Shown here in pieces: positions 25,073 through 37,126 of a stretch of DNA of 64,000 nucleotides. Each line of letters opens with the position of its first letter. Within the stretch, counting starts at the first letter, position 1. The position numbers and the translations under genes are program-made. Source of the DNA: Apiospora phragmitis (lineage: Eukaryota > Ascomycota > Sordariomycetes > Amphisphaeriales > Apiosporaceae). The notes under the pieces were generated by a model. That model saw only the letters and a program-made list of their open reading frames with translations. It ran no database searches and was not told the origin of the DNA. The DNA is taken from positions 1,178,001 to 1,242,000 of the forward strand of contig JAQQWL010000007.1 of the NCBI GenBank assembly GCA_038363925.1, in the 5' to 3' direction.

Positions 25073-26913
25073 ATGGCCGACAGCTGGATTGGCTTCGCCT
25101 TTGGGAAGAAGTGTGCACCCGATTCGGGAGATGACAATCTCCATCGTGGTGGAACTCCATCCACACCGCATGATGCAAGTGCGTGGGATGACTACGCCGT
25201 GGATGAGCAGTCCCGAGCACCATCTGAGGAGACCCCACCCACATCGCAAGAAGCAAGTGCGTGGAATGAGTACGCCGCCGTTGAGCGCCCCAAGACATTC
25301 GATCTCCAGCGAGCTCCCCTGCGATCCGTCGTTTGATCTATTCGTTTATTTTCGCCAATGGAGATGGCAAGAACCTGTGCGAGGCAGACCCTGGCTTGTG
25401 CAGAGAGGCACTCCCCATGACGATGCAAGAGCATGCGCGTCTTCGTCGCTTGACCATCTACATCAAGCCCTTTGATCAGAAGCGTCGTGACGCCTGGCTC
25501 GAGACGACGTGGGAGACGCCCCAGCATGAGGTGTTCTCCCTGCAATTCATCGACCTGGACCACGCACTTATCCGGCGCCTCGCAGGCACTGTCATTGAGA
25601 TCGAGCAGCTCAACATCGTCATCGAACCTCGAGCTCGTGACGACACGGACATCTGGCAGGTCATGTGCCTCTGGGCAAAGGTTCGAGATGTGGCTTTCTT
25701 TCTTAGCAGCATCGAGCATTGGGGCGTCCGGAAGCTTTCGATTCAGATGACCTCGGAATGGCCCCGTACCTTCAATCTCAAGTCCACGCCTCTGAGCAAG
25801 CTACCTCGCATGATCAAGTGTGACTATGACTTCTTGTCCATGGTCCACATGGCTCTCCTTGAGCCACTGGTCAGTGCCAATAAACTGCACTCGACATCTC
25901 TGGACTGGTATCATGGGGATCCTCCGGATAAGGAGTCTACTCCCCAACCCTTGCTTGATCTGGTCAACATCTCTGCGCGGCGGCGGGGAGCTGGACTCTC
26001 ATCATTCGCTAATCGCTACTCTCCATCAGCTCATCGCGACTCGCGACACCCTAATGTCTTCCCGGCAGCCTCTCAGCTCCTGTTGCTACCCCCTACTCTC
26101 GTGGCTGAGCCCAACGACAACACGGCACTGAGTGTAGAGGCCAACGACGTCAACAATTACTGGCACAAATTGACCTTGACCAGAATGCGCGTTGAAGCTT
26201 TGAATATTACCTTTGCTTTTGACTCGGTCCTTGATACCCTGCACGGTACTGCTGCCAACCACCTACGCCTGCAGCGCCTCCGCACGTGGAACATGGGCGA
26301 AAACTGCGCTCTCAGTCTCGAGAGCCTCAACAAGACGGTGTGCGATTTGAAGCTGAACCGTCAGTATCTTCAGTACCTCAAGAATCTCCGGCAAGTTTCA
26401 CTCCAACAGTCTAATCCTGCAGTCCATAAGCGCCACTTGGAAGAGGCGATGCAGGACAGTGAATGGAGGGGCCATATCGTCCGACACAGCCAAGCATTGT
26501 GGAATGATCTGCTCCCGACCAGCTCTTCTTCTTGCCCTACCGCAGTTGGACAGTCCAAGTCCATCGTTGCATGCTGGACACAACACAACATGCAACAGCA
26601 TGTTCCGTCGGAGGTGCGCCGCATCATTGAAGACCATGTCACCGTCGACAAATGGTCCTCGCAGTATCCGCTCGGCATTCCCAGCCTCAACTACATCCGC
26701 GAACACACCGAGGAGGAGGATGGCGATGGCCAGGATGAGGCTTAGAGGGAGGACGGCAACGGGGACGAAAACGAGACCGACGAGGAGGAGTTTGCGTCAT
26801 TCGAGGATGCTTTCCAGGAAGAGTTAAGGATCTCGACGAGTGCCTCAAGTACGCAAGTTGGGATGGCGTCGACGACAATCTGGGAACCGCGACTTGAGAA
26901 TCCTTTGCGATAG
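25073..26913 (+). CDS. Unrecognised acidic-tailed protein, frame-broken and with an in-frame stop
   Basis: I do not recognise this family; Leu-rich segments spaced along the middle recall fungal F-box/LRR-like accessory proteins, but this is weak. The ATG at 25073 opens a frame containing two related units (ASAWDDYAVDE and ASAWNEYAAVE). It stops at 25334. The main coding frame follows in -1 phase, starting around LIYSFIFANGDGK, and one extra T in the T-run at 25332-25334 would fuse them. The fused frame runs to TAG at 26743-26745 (about 557 residues). In the same frame the coding-like acidic sequence continues for 55 more codons (EEEFASFEDAFQEEL) to TAG at 26911-26913. Either the first TAG is the true end, or a single-base nonsense change shortened the protein. 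No introns are evident. Confidence 0.6.
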
Positions 26914-29336
26914 ATTACCTGTACTGAGTCTCCCAACTTTACTCAAGACGCCAACCATCCAACATCGTTCTTGACACCGATCATTCAACAACGTTCGTCG
27001 ACACACTCGTGTCGTCCACCCCTAGCCGAAACGAAAAAACAACAAAAAAACACCTCCCCCACTACCCCCCCCAAAAAAGGAAGAGATGGTGTAAGATGGA
27101 AAAGAAGAGCCGAAAAAAGAAGGGGAAAAAGGAGAAAAAAAAATCAGGAGTGGAAGGGAATGCCCTTTGTACTGTACGAACAACCAACCAAGCTGCCCGC
27201 AACCACTGGGCGTTGCGAAGTGATGGTCACTTTTCCTTTTTCTTTTTTTGGCATCACTCTCCGGCAGCATTCAACACTTCGTTGCTTGCGAGAGTTGAGA
27301 TTGTACCAACAATACATGCGTGCGAATAGTTGCGCTTTTTCTTTTAGGCATTCCGTCCACCGACGTCGAGTCTGGAGATCCGACTAGCTGGGCAGCAGTC
27401 CCTCGACGGACAAGACCCAGCTATGAGCGACCTTTCTTTCTCCTGCGATCGGATTGAGGGGACAAGATGACGAACAGAAAACTCTGGCGAGAAAATACCT
27501 AGGTAGACATATTGGCAACCCTCCAGCAACATGGATGTTGCGCGCTTGTCTTCCTGGCGTTTAGTTTTGGCATCTGACTGCCGAGATAGTTGTAGTGTAG
27601 ACAAATGATAAACCTTTTTGGCACATGCCCATCGCATTTTCGTGTACGAACACATGCAGGCTGGCAATTTGGTTAATGTACGTGTGAATGTTGTTGGGGA
27701 CTACATAATGATTGCATGCCAAGGGTGGCTGCCTACCAGAACGTGTCTGCCATAAGGCGACCAAGGTCGAAGCAAACAGGCTGGCAAGGTAAGACGTGTA
27801 GAAAAGGAACATTGAAAAAAAGAACCAAAGCAACTGCCCAAAATTGAACCATTGCATCTGGGCGTACACTCAATAAATGAGCGTGACTTCTACCCCTATG
27901 CCATCCAGCCACGATCGTATCGAGAAAGATACATAGGGGCAGCACACCAAACACACACACCCGTTAACCTTTCACCACGATCCAGCGACATATTTATTAA
28001 CCACGGAGTAAGTTCAAGTAAAAGGAGTTTGAATAATGTTAAACGATAATGATATAAATAAGAGAAGCATAAAATTAATACAAAAAGCGAAGGAGCCATC
28101 CGTTACGCCCCAGATGGTAGGCGTGAAAATATAACTTTTTTATTTTTTTGCTTTTGATATGTACTTGGTCGCTTTGGTCTTTATCCAGCTACTTCGCTGA
28201 TTTTGTTTTGCATTTTTAGAATTTATATACATGAAGTAGGCATTGTTATTATGGGTATGGTAGATTCTAAGGAACAAAGGATGGGTTGTCCAGACTGACA
28301 CGCTATACCATTGAGCCATAATGCGAACAACATCAAGGAGAGGAAGACGCCACACACACATCGCAAACCACCCAGTCCCTGTGAAACACAGGCTTCAAGA
28401 AGGAAAAAAAGATATCACTGAGTGCTTACAATAGACACATTCGGGCAGGGGTATGTATCATCCAAAAAAAGCAAAGTTATTTACCCGTGTTGGATGATTC
28501 AGGTAAGTACTTGGTTCTTCAGCTACTTCGCTACAAAACTTTGATGCAATGGGAATTATATAGCACTCTTTGCTTATTGCGAGTATGTAAGCGTCGCAGC
28601 GCAGTTGGTTGCCTACCCAAGACCCTGGCCACCCACCGGGCCGGACCGGGATGACATCACCCGAGCCTCATAGCAAACAGCAAGCAAACGTGAACCCCTC
28701 GAAGGGATTCCGTTCCTGGATGGAAAGTACAATATATATTGTTCTTCGGAACGGTATAACAGACCATCTGGGAACCCCAAATACCAATGGAGAATGGGCT
28801 AGATACCGGGTGGACGCCAACAACAGCCGCACCTTCAGACTTGGCATGCCTCATCCCAGTATGTCTTCCAAGGACCCCTGCCACCGATTTGGTAAAGATC
28901 AAGCTAAGCTCCTATGTATATCAATCCACTTCAACCCGAAAAAGTATGGTGTAATTTAAATTTTCGTATATAGACTCGTCGTTCAGCTATAAGACGTTCA
29001 CTGCATGAACCCCTATTCCGATATATACCCCGAAGGAAGCAGGATAAACGTCAAAACACCCCAACCAAACTCCAGATGCTTGTGCGGAGCTCCCCCATGG
29101 AGTGCTTCCCCTTAACTCCTCTAACCAGTACACAACCACAGCTGCTCCTCGCGCCACTCCCCTTCTAGCGCCTGAAAAAAAGTAATAAAATATATGGCAT
29201 GTATATGGCAACATATGGTACATGGAACAATGTTGGTCTTGCTTGTTCCTTGGGGGTTTGGATTCTCGTCAGTCGTAAAAAAAGTAGCCCATCAATCAGA
29301 ACCTACTATAAAAATTTCCCGCGGGCCTCTCCTGCT
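26914..29336. other. Intergenic, with low-complexity A- and C-runs at about 27035-27150
   Basis: About 2.4 kb without a recognisable gene. A homopolymer-rich, purine-biased segment at about 27035-27150 lies just past the preceding gene. Stretches around 28000-28240 are AT-rich. Confidence 0.55.
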
Positions 29337-30632
29337 TTAGAAGCCTTCAAAGTACTTGTCGTATTTGTTGAGCAGCTCGTCCGTGTACGGCTCGCGCTTG
29401 CCATCGTCTTCGGGATATACATCGAAGCATGACGCGTCTCCCGGGAACCGTACAGCGGGCTGGATGGGCGGGTGCACCTGTCGTCGCAGCAGAGCCTCCC
29501 AATCTACCCCCTCGAAGAACGGGTGTTCCTTGACCCGCACCGAGCCGCCGTTGATATTGCCAAGCCGCCGTGAGCGGTCCACTGTACACAGGGACCGTAT
29601 TATATGTTGCGCATTGTGCGAGATCTGAGGTTCTGCCGGGAACATGACCGGTTTTTCGACAATTCTGCGCCCAAAGTTAGCACATTCGCTCCACCATCTA
29701 TGCCGTTTATTCGACTAAATGCGTATAACACACTGTTTGTAAATTTCGATAGGGTTTTGGTGCCAAAACGGAGGGTATCCCGTCAGGAACTCGTATATGA
29801 GGATGCCCAACGCCCACCAGTCCACGGCGGTCGTGTGGCCTTTATTTTGAATGACTTCCGGGGCGAGGTACTCGGGTGTACCACAGAGGGTGTACGTCTC
29901 GACCGGCCGTTCATCCTTGCTTCCTAACCGCTTGGCGAACCCGAAGTCGACCAGTTTCACATGGCCGTCGGCGTCCAGCAGCAAGTTCTCGGGTTTCAAG
30001 TCCCGGTACGCGACCCCGCCCTGCTGTTCGTGCAGGAACTCTAAAACCAGCACGATCTCCGCCGCGTAGAACTGCGCCCACTCCTCCGGGAAACGCCGGT
30101 GCCGCCGCAGGTAGCTGAACAGCTCGCCGCCGGGCACGTAGTCCAGGAGTATGTATATCGAGTCCCGGTCGGCGAAGGAGGCTATGAGGGTCGTGATGAA
30201 CGGGTGCCCCGCCACGTCGGCGAGGATCTCGCGCTCGTGGCGCACGTGGTCGATCTGCTTGAGCTTGATGATCTCGGCCTTGCGCAGGATCTTCAGCGCG
30301 AAGACCTGGTCGTTGTCTTTTTTGTCGGAGGCGGATACGGGTCGCACCAGGCAGACTCGGGCAAAGGTACCCTCGGAGATTGTTAGCGGACTGGCGGGAC
30401 ACCCCGAACGCGCAAATACCACCACCGCCAGCACCACCGCCGCCATTCCCACTCCCACTCCCGCTTAAAGAGAAGCAAAACCTACCGTGCCAAGCGTGCG
30501 AACCAGCGAGAATGAGTCCGGTGACAGCCGTTGGCTGTGTGCTCCTAATTTTGAGTCCCCCGCAATTTCAGCCATCTTGATACCGCCGCCAGCCAGTTGG
30601 ATAGGATTCGGTTGGGTTGCGACGGCGGCCAT
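29337..30632 (-). CDS. cAMP-dependent protein kinase catalytic subunit (second-type, PkaB/CPK2-like)
   Basis: An AGC kinase of 370 residues in three exons (30632-30486, 30371-29734, 29664-29337). The first intron falls inside the glycine loop, so LGT|GTFARV is only complete after splicing. Other landmarks are ALKILRKAEIIKLKQ with the VAIK-type Lys, YRDLKPEN, DFGFAKRL and the activation loop TYTLCGTPEYLAPE with its phosphorylatable Thr. The C-terminal tail ends YFEGF, an FxxF PKA hydrophobic motif. The N-terminus is short (about 40 residues before the kinase domain). That fits the second PKA catalytic subunit of filamentous fungi rather than the long-N-terminus major form; this subtype call is inference. 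cAMP-bound regulatory subunit would control it. Intron 1 ends in an atypical GAG acceptor; intron 2 has donor GTGTGT and acceptor GCAG. The gene is intact. Confidence 0.92.
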
Positions 30633-32783
30633 GGCCCGACAGGCTTAAAGGCGACAGGCTTAAAGGGCGTGTAATTCGTGCGTGTGTACCCCCCCAAAAA
30701 GCAAGAGAGTATTTTCTGTATTGCGTATACCGACTCGTTTGTGACGGTTGAGAAGTTCCCAGCAAATCAAGTTTCAGACGACGGTCCGCCAAAGGATCCT
30801 CTTCGTCTCGTTTTCCGGTGGGTCGGTTGACATTGATTGATCTGAATTAGAGCCGAGCGAGATCCATCCAGCAGCGAGTTAGTCGCTTGAATGGGCGAGG
30901 AGGGAAAAGGCACACACGATACACCGAGAAAGTGAAGAGTGCGACAGCGTTTGACAGCAATCGACAGGCAGGGGTGAAAAGCTTTTTCACGAGAGATCGC
31001 GAAGCCTACTACTAGTTTAATGAAAGTCTTTTTTGGCACCTAGCTAGACTACCTACTTTTCGGATACTCCTCTCCAAAATAGAGTCAACTTCCTTCAGAC
31101 CTGATGACGTTGTGCGCTTCAGCCGCGCCCGCTGCGGGGTGAGAGACGAGTTAAACGGACTTCAACGGATCCCTTTATTTTGGGAAGGGAGGGGGAGGGG
31201 GGGGGTGGTCGCATGTTCAGTTCAGTACGTACCGGCTGACATGATACCATCGCTCAACTAGGCATCCCGACATTTGGTAACCACTTCCCCCGAGTGATTG
31301 CTTCCAGCCACCTCCCCGCCCGTACGTTACAACGATGCTGAACGTTATGCATAACTTCAGCAACCATGTCGGACTTGCTACATATGAAACGGATTTCCGC
31401 GTAGGAAGGGCCCTGTTATGACGGCATTGACGTATGGTGGGACTGGCCAGTCCCAGCATAAGATTTGCGCACACAGGTGTATACATATGAGGCTTCGCTC
31501 GATCCCGAACAGCGCTATTGGTTCCCGTTGCCTCTCGTTCTATGTAGTATAGGGGTATCACCTGTAGGACAAAAAGGAGTGATATACTACAAGTATAGTC
31601 GGCACCGGATTCTTGAGTATAGGAGGGTCTCTGACATATTTTATCCAGCTTCGAGTACCTATCTGGAACCCCACATTCACCAAATCTCGAGCTGAGCGAA
31701 TGAGCATACTCCGTACACACAACACGCAATCTATCCGCACGTAGTATGTGCATCTAGGGGACTATAGATAGGGGGAGATATCACTATCAATAAGTAGAGA
31801 TATATGGATGTAGGCGAGTGTGGATCGCGAAGCTGACTCTGACCAACATATGCTACTGAATACCACGTATAAAACCACAGTAGGCTCTCCATAGTCCATA
31901 CTGCTGCATCTTCTGCTTGTGATATCCGCAGATATTTCTATGGCCCTTACTCTCTTCTGACTCAAATCTGCCGATTAGAGTTGCAGGCCGATAGCTCTTC
32001 TTTGAGGACGACTGAAGCTGCAGCTCAAATCGAAGAACAGATGAACTCTCATCTAATCTACTATGCAGGTAAGGCAGGTGCCGCAATACTTCGATTGGTT
32101 GGATTGAGACTACTCTAGATTACGCCAAAGGACATCCAGGTTTATTACTCTAGTAGGTAATACTACGGCTACCTAGGTACAGCCAGTTACTGTTACTGGC
32201 ATTGAACATATGGAATCAATCGAGATACCTCAACAGACCTCCATAAGCGCCCAAGTACCTGCTTCATATTGGTAGGTAGATCCTCATACTGAAATGCACA
32301 TTGCCTAATCTAATACACGATTTTCCAGTACCCTCATTCCATTATGTCTTCGACATTTTCAAATGATCGAATCTGGAGTGATTCCTATGACTTAAGAACG
32401 GTCATTAGATCAACTGAAGTACGAAGGAATTGAGTGCTTCTTATTAGTTGACCTATCTTGAGCTGGAGCACAAGGCTTTACTGACCTACGGTAGCACCTG
32501 GAAGGAAGCAGTACATACTGCTAGACAGCCCCACACTGAGCCCCTGACTAAGCCGCCCAATCCTTGTATGGAATCAGCTAATGCCTTGTCATTGCTCCCG
32601 ACTTAACCTACCTGCTCCCCCTCGACAACATCCATCAAAGACATACAGCCAATAGAGTGCGTTTCTTTCAACCGTGATCAAATAGACAAGGTCCATTTCT
32701 GTTGCTCAACCCAATAGTTGTTGATCTTTGCGTGCTTGTTGCATGTTACCCGACATGCTCTGACCAGTGCCACCGACGACACG
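30633..32783. other. Divergent intergenic region between the PKA and RabGAP genes
   Basis: About 2.15 kb with no gene recognised. It contains a guanine-run tract (31182-31205) and an AT-richer half (31700-32600). Confidence 0.55.
31182..31205 (+). repeat. G-run tract with quadruplex-forming pattern
   Basis: Four or more runs of three to nine G separated by A or AA occur within 24 nt, about 550 nt upstream of the PKA start codon. The pattern satisfies the usual G-quadruplex rule. Its exact G counts are uncertain because homopolymers in this window look unreliable. Confidence 0.6.
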
Positions 32784-35700
32784 ATGTTCAACATCTCGAA
32801 TCTCGTGCAAAAGGCCCAGTCGGCTGCGCAGCAGCTGATTGACCCTATGCAAGGCCTGAACCTCACCAATTCCGACCGCAACCCGGCCAAGTCCACTTTG
32901 TTCCAGCATCAATTCCGCCTGCCCAGCAGCCAGACGCCTTTGTACGAGATCCCTGCCGAGTTGACAATCCCCCTTCGAACGTCACCCAAGGCGACAAGGA
33001 GCGCGATCGAGGCTGGCATTATGCTGGGAAGCTGCACTTGTCCGAGGCCTACATGTGCTTCTCCACCACCCCGTCAAGCTTCGTCAGCTCGGCCAGCACC
33101 TCGACTTCTTCTGCCTTCACTGGCCAAACCCATGGCGGCGGGCCAAGCGGCAATGGCTTCACATTCCCGCTATGTGCCATTAGACGGGTCGAACGACTGA
33201 ACAGCCAGAGTTTCCAGGTCAGTTCAATGCGCCTTCCCTTTCCAATCCTCGGCGATTGTTATGATTTTGTGAAGCCTTGAATGTCATGGCTGACCTATCT
33301 GGGTATTCTAGTTTGCGCTTGCCATTACGACATGGAACGGTATCCCACAAGAAGCGTCCAAGGACAAAGATGCACAGAAGGACAAGAGCCAGATACGAGA
33401 GCAGAGAATCACCATCCAGCTTGCTGGCACCCGCCAAGCATGTGAGAGGTTCTGCGATGGTCTGAAGAAGGGCCTGAGAGGTGGCGTTGGCAACGTCGGC
33501 AAGCTCAAGAAAGTGGTTGCTGAATGCTACTCTGAATACCTACTTCGGCCCGAGGACAAGAAGACGGCCAACCCACCAGATGCCGGTCTAGGGATGATGT
33601 TCAAATATCCAGGCGACCCCAAAAAATTGAGGGATAGGGCCAAGATGAGACTTTGGGCTGAATACCTACGGGACAACGGGCGGAATGCGACGCTGATTCG
33701 CCAGCCGACATTTCACAAGCTGATCCGCGTCGGTCTACCCAATCGTCTCAGAGGAGAGATGTGGGAATTGACTTCTGGGTCCTTGTATCTGAGGCTTGAG
33801 AATCCCACACTCTACACTGACACCCTGGCCAAGTTCTCGGGCAAGGAGTTCTCTCGCTATCGACGAGATTGAAAAGGATCTTAACCGAAGCTTGCCTGAA
33901 TATCCTGGATTCCAGTCCGAGGAAGGAATTGGACGGCTACGTCGAGTTCTCACAGCCTACAGCTGGGTTAACCCAGAAGTTGGCTACTGCCAAGCTATGA
34001 ACATTGTTGTCGCGGCCTTGTTGATCTACATATCAGAATCGCAAGCCTTCTTCCTCTTGTCCGCTCTTTGCGACAGACTTGTCCCAGGATACTATTCCAC
34101 GACCATGTACGGAACTCTGCTGGACCAGAAGGTCTTTGAATCACTAGTCGAGAAGACAATGCCTATCCTGTGGGAGCATCTGGTCAAAGCCGATGTTCAA
34201 CTATCAGTGGTATCGCTTCCTTGGTTCTTGTCGCTTTACATCAACTCGATGCCACTAGTGTTTGCCTTTAGAGTCCTTGATGTATTCTTCGTCGAAGGTC
34301 CCAAGGTGCTGTTCCAGGTCGGTTTGGCTATCTTACGTATCAACGGAGAGGAGTTGCTAGACGCCACAGACGACGGCGCTTTTATATCAGTTTTGAAGGG
34401 CTATTTCTCACGCCTGGACGAGTCGGCTCATCCCAAGTCCGAAAACCCAAAGTTGAGAGCTATCAACCGTTTTCAGGAATTAATGGTTGTCGCTTTCAAG
34501 GAGTTCTCTGGAATCACGCACAGCACGATCCAAGATCTTCGGTTGAAGAACAAGGATGCTGTTCTCAATAATATTGAGAACTTTGCGAAGCGGACTGCTA
34601 TTCGGAACCTTGGGCCCGACAGCAAGCTGCTCAGCCCGGAGGAGCTTGGTGCAGTATACGATAGGTTTTATACCATTCTCTATGAGCGCCAACAACGGGA
34701 CCACATTATACAGGAAGAGACACTCCGCCGGGCTAAGACGGCCAGGCCCAGCGCAGCGTCCGCTTTTTCGGACCATCAAGACCATGGCGTCGAGAAAGGT
34801 CGTGTCGGACTTGGCCCCAGCACTAGTCTGATGGACTACGATGCCTTCCGCGAGTTCCTTGCTGCGATGTCGAAGTGGGCAATTGCCGACTCCCCAGCAA
34901 CACCTAGACGCGATACATTCGCGGACAAAGACCAGGGCCAATACTTCAGCAGCTTTCGTAAGCCTAACAACAATCTTCTTTCGCCCTGGGGGTCTGGGCC
35001 AGAGCCGGCCGAACACGAGTTCATGCAACGGTTGTTCAGGCGGTGGGATGTTGATTCGACTTCAACATTGACGTTACAGAATGTGGTGACCGGTCTTGCT
35101 CAGATCAAAGGCAGACGCGATATTATGGGCACTATCACATATTTCTTTGAGCTTTACGACGACGATGGTGATGGCAAAGTCGACAGAGAGGGCATTCTAC
35201 GAATATCCGAGGCACTACTATTCTTATCGCGCCGTGGTTTGGAAGGCACTCTCAGTGCCTCGAGTTCAAATCCATCCCTTAGCACATTAACGGAGGCCAA
35301 TGGCCCAATGAGCCCACCTATTGGCGGCACCATGAATGAACGGTTCCTTGGGAGCGTTAGTGCTTTCATTCGGCGATGCTTTGAATACGCCGATCCAGAT
35401 CACCCCTCCAATCACATACAGCATGCAACCAAAGCCACGCCGCCTAAAACGACAGAGTCAGATGAAAACCAGGCCCCTGATGACAGCGCGTTTGCCATTG
35501 GTGATGATGAAGATGAGGAGGACGAGGAGGATCTCCTAGCATTTGATGGCCCTGAGGAAAGCCCTCAGGAGACTCGTAAGGAGAGCCCAAGCGCCGCTAA
35601 GAAGAAGGCAGCTTTGCCGTCCAACCTCCCAGCCCTTGGCAAGCCAGATACAGAAAACGAGACACAGCGCTCTGTCTCCAAGGCACAATCTGAGAAGGCG

Positions 35701-36312
35701 AATGTCGCTTTGGACCCTTCCAACCCTTTACACATGACATTACCTACCTTCCGCATGGTTGTGTTGGCGGATGAACTGCTTGAGCAGTTCTTTGAATCAT
35801 CATTCCCGACCTCGCTGCACGTCACTGAAGGTCTTCCCAGTGTTAATCCATCCACTCCCTCTCTCACTACTTTTTCCAGCTTCGGACGCTCAGCAGCAAG
35901 TTCTCTACCGATTCCGCAGGCTAGCGCGAATGGTGCTACCAGGGGCCTCCGCGGTGTCCTCGACAATATTGTTACTGATGCCTCAAGAGTAGCGGCCGAG
36001 GTTCGCCGCCGTATGGAAGAGGCGCAACGGGAGCTCGAGCAGAATGCTGTACCCGGGCAGAAGGATGAAGAAGAGGATGAAGACGAAGATTTACGTGCGC
36101 CTCAATCAGCGGGTGGCTACGGCGGAGATGCCGAACGGCGCAGTGTACGATCATCGGACCTGGACCTCCTGGACGGAGCGGATGCCGAGGCAGGGGCCTC
36201 GAAGGGCCAAGAAGGGTCGAGCCAATCAATACTCAAACCCACCGAGGCAACAAGTAGCCAGACTGGGGCTGCGGATACGCCAGCTCAAAGGATTGTAGAA
36301 TTCGAGGGATAG
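32784..36312 (+). CDS. GRAM-TBC-EF-hand Rab GTPase-activating protein (Gyp2/TBC1D9-like)
   Basis: A GAP for Rab GTPases in membrane traffic. Two exons (32784-33217 and 33312-36312) give about 1144 residues after allowing for two frame breaks. The order is: a GRAM domain (HYAGKLHLSEAYMCF ... PLCAIRRVERLNSQSF), a linker, and the TBC domain with Arg-finger motif IEKDLNR and Gln-finger VGYCQAMN. The TBC domain continues through MPLVFAFRVLDVFF. Then come an EF-hand-like DDDGDGKVDREG loop, a long acidic/Ser linker and a Glu-rich tail. Break 1 is at the C-run 32969-32973 (one C missing). Break 2 is at TTCTCTC 33849-33855 (one base extra or two missing), immediately before the Arg finger. On both sides the family sequence is fully conserved, so the gene is probably whole in the organism. 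Confidence 0.92.
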
Positions 36313-37126
36313 TAATGGCGCATTTACTCATCTCCAGGAATGGGCCTGGAATTGCTGTCTTTTGGGTTAGGAGTTGCTTGCTTTGCGCAAGAGGGATTTC
36401 ACTAAGGGTTGCTACTAGAGCAGTAAGGGTTGTGTTCAGATCAATTGATATGTTGTTCCCTCCAGATGGCTGAGACATGGTCTGGCCTCGAAGAATCCGA
36501 CGAGATACGACCATGAAATGACATCCACTACGCCACTCGTTGGATTCCATGGGAAGCCTCCGAGGAACTATTGGTTTCCCTGGGGAAAACTTCCATAGGG
36601 AGGGAGTAGTATGTAGCCGTGGTGCCCAAGAGATCGCCATAATGGACCCAACTCGACGTCTTATACTCGCACTTCACTGGATGGCCGTACATGCACCAGC
36701 TTTACCAGAGCCAACCTTTCTAGACTCCTGCGGAACCACTGAGATCAACAACACCATTCCCGAAGCTGCTAGTGTAGGGAGTTTGGCATCGTGGCGATGG
36801 GGTTGAATCAGGGAGGGAATGCTACCCCTATGGGAAACTAGATGACTCGCTTCCGGCCAATCCAGTCGAGCATTCCTTGGTCAAATGAGACCTCACTGGG
36901 CATGTCACTACTCCATCCCTTTCCCAAGCGAACTGGCCTTCAAATACCCCCGTCTGACGCTGTACGTTGAACCCGAAATTCTAGTCTACCACCCACCGAT
37001 CCACGCTCCTTACAGTTCAGACATTCGTTGTACACTTCAGCATTTCATCGGCCTTCTTATCATTTCGTTTCGCTTTGTTTGAAGTGGGAAAGGCGCCGTT
37101 TGCACGCATAGGACTCGCCCAGCAAG
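36313..37126. other. Intergenic, no gene seen
   Basis: This is the 3' flank of the RabGAP gene and the promoter of the WSC protein gene. A CTTCG/TTTCGTTTCG-rich leader lies just before 37127. Confidence 0.6.

Noticed and set aside
28270..28335. tRNA-like stretch on the minus strand (GGCTCAATGGTATAGC)
   Set aside because: A D-arm-like segment is present, but I cannot form an acceptor stem or a proper T-arm; the expected GTTCGAATC is broken. At most it is a decayed fragment.
30371..30458. Open frame through PKA intron 1 that would give a hydrophobic N-terminus
   Set aside because: Retaining the intron destroys the glycine-rich loop, whereas the spliced product restores LGTGTFARV exactly.
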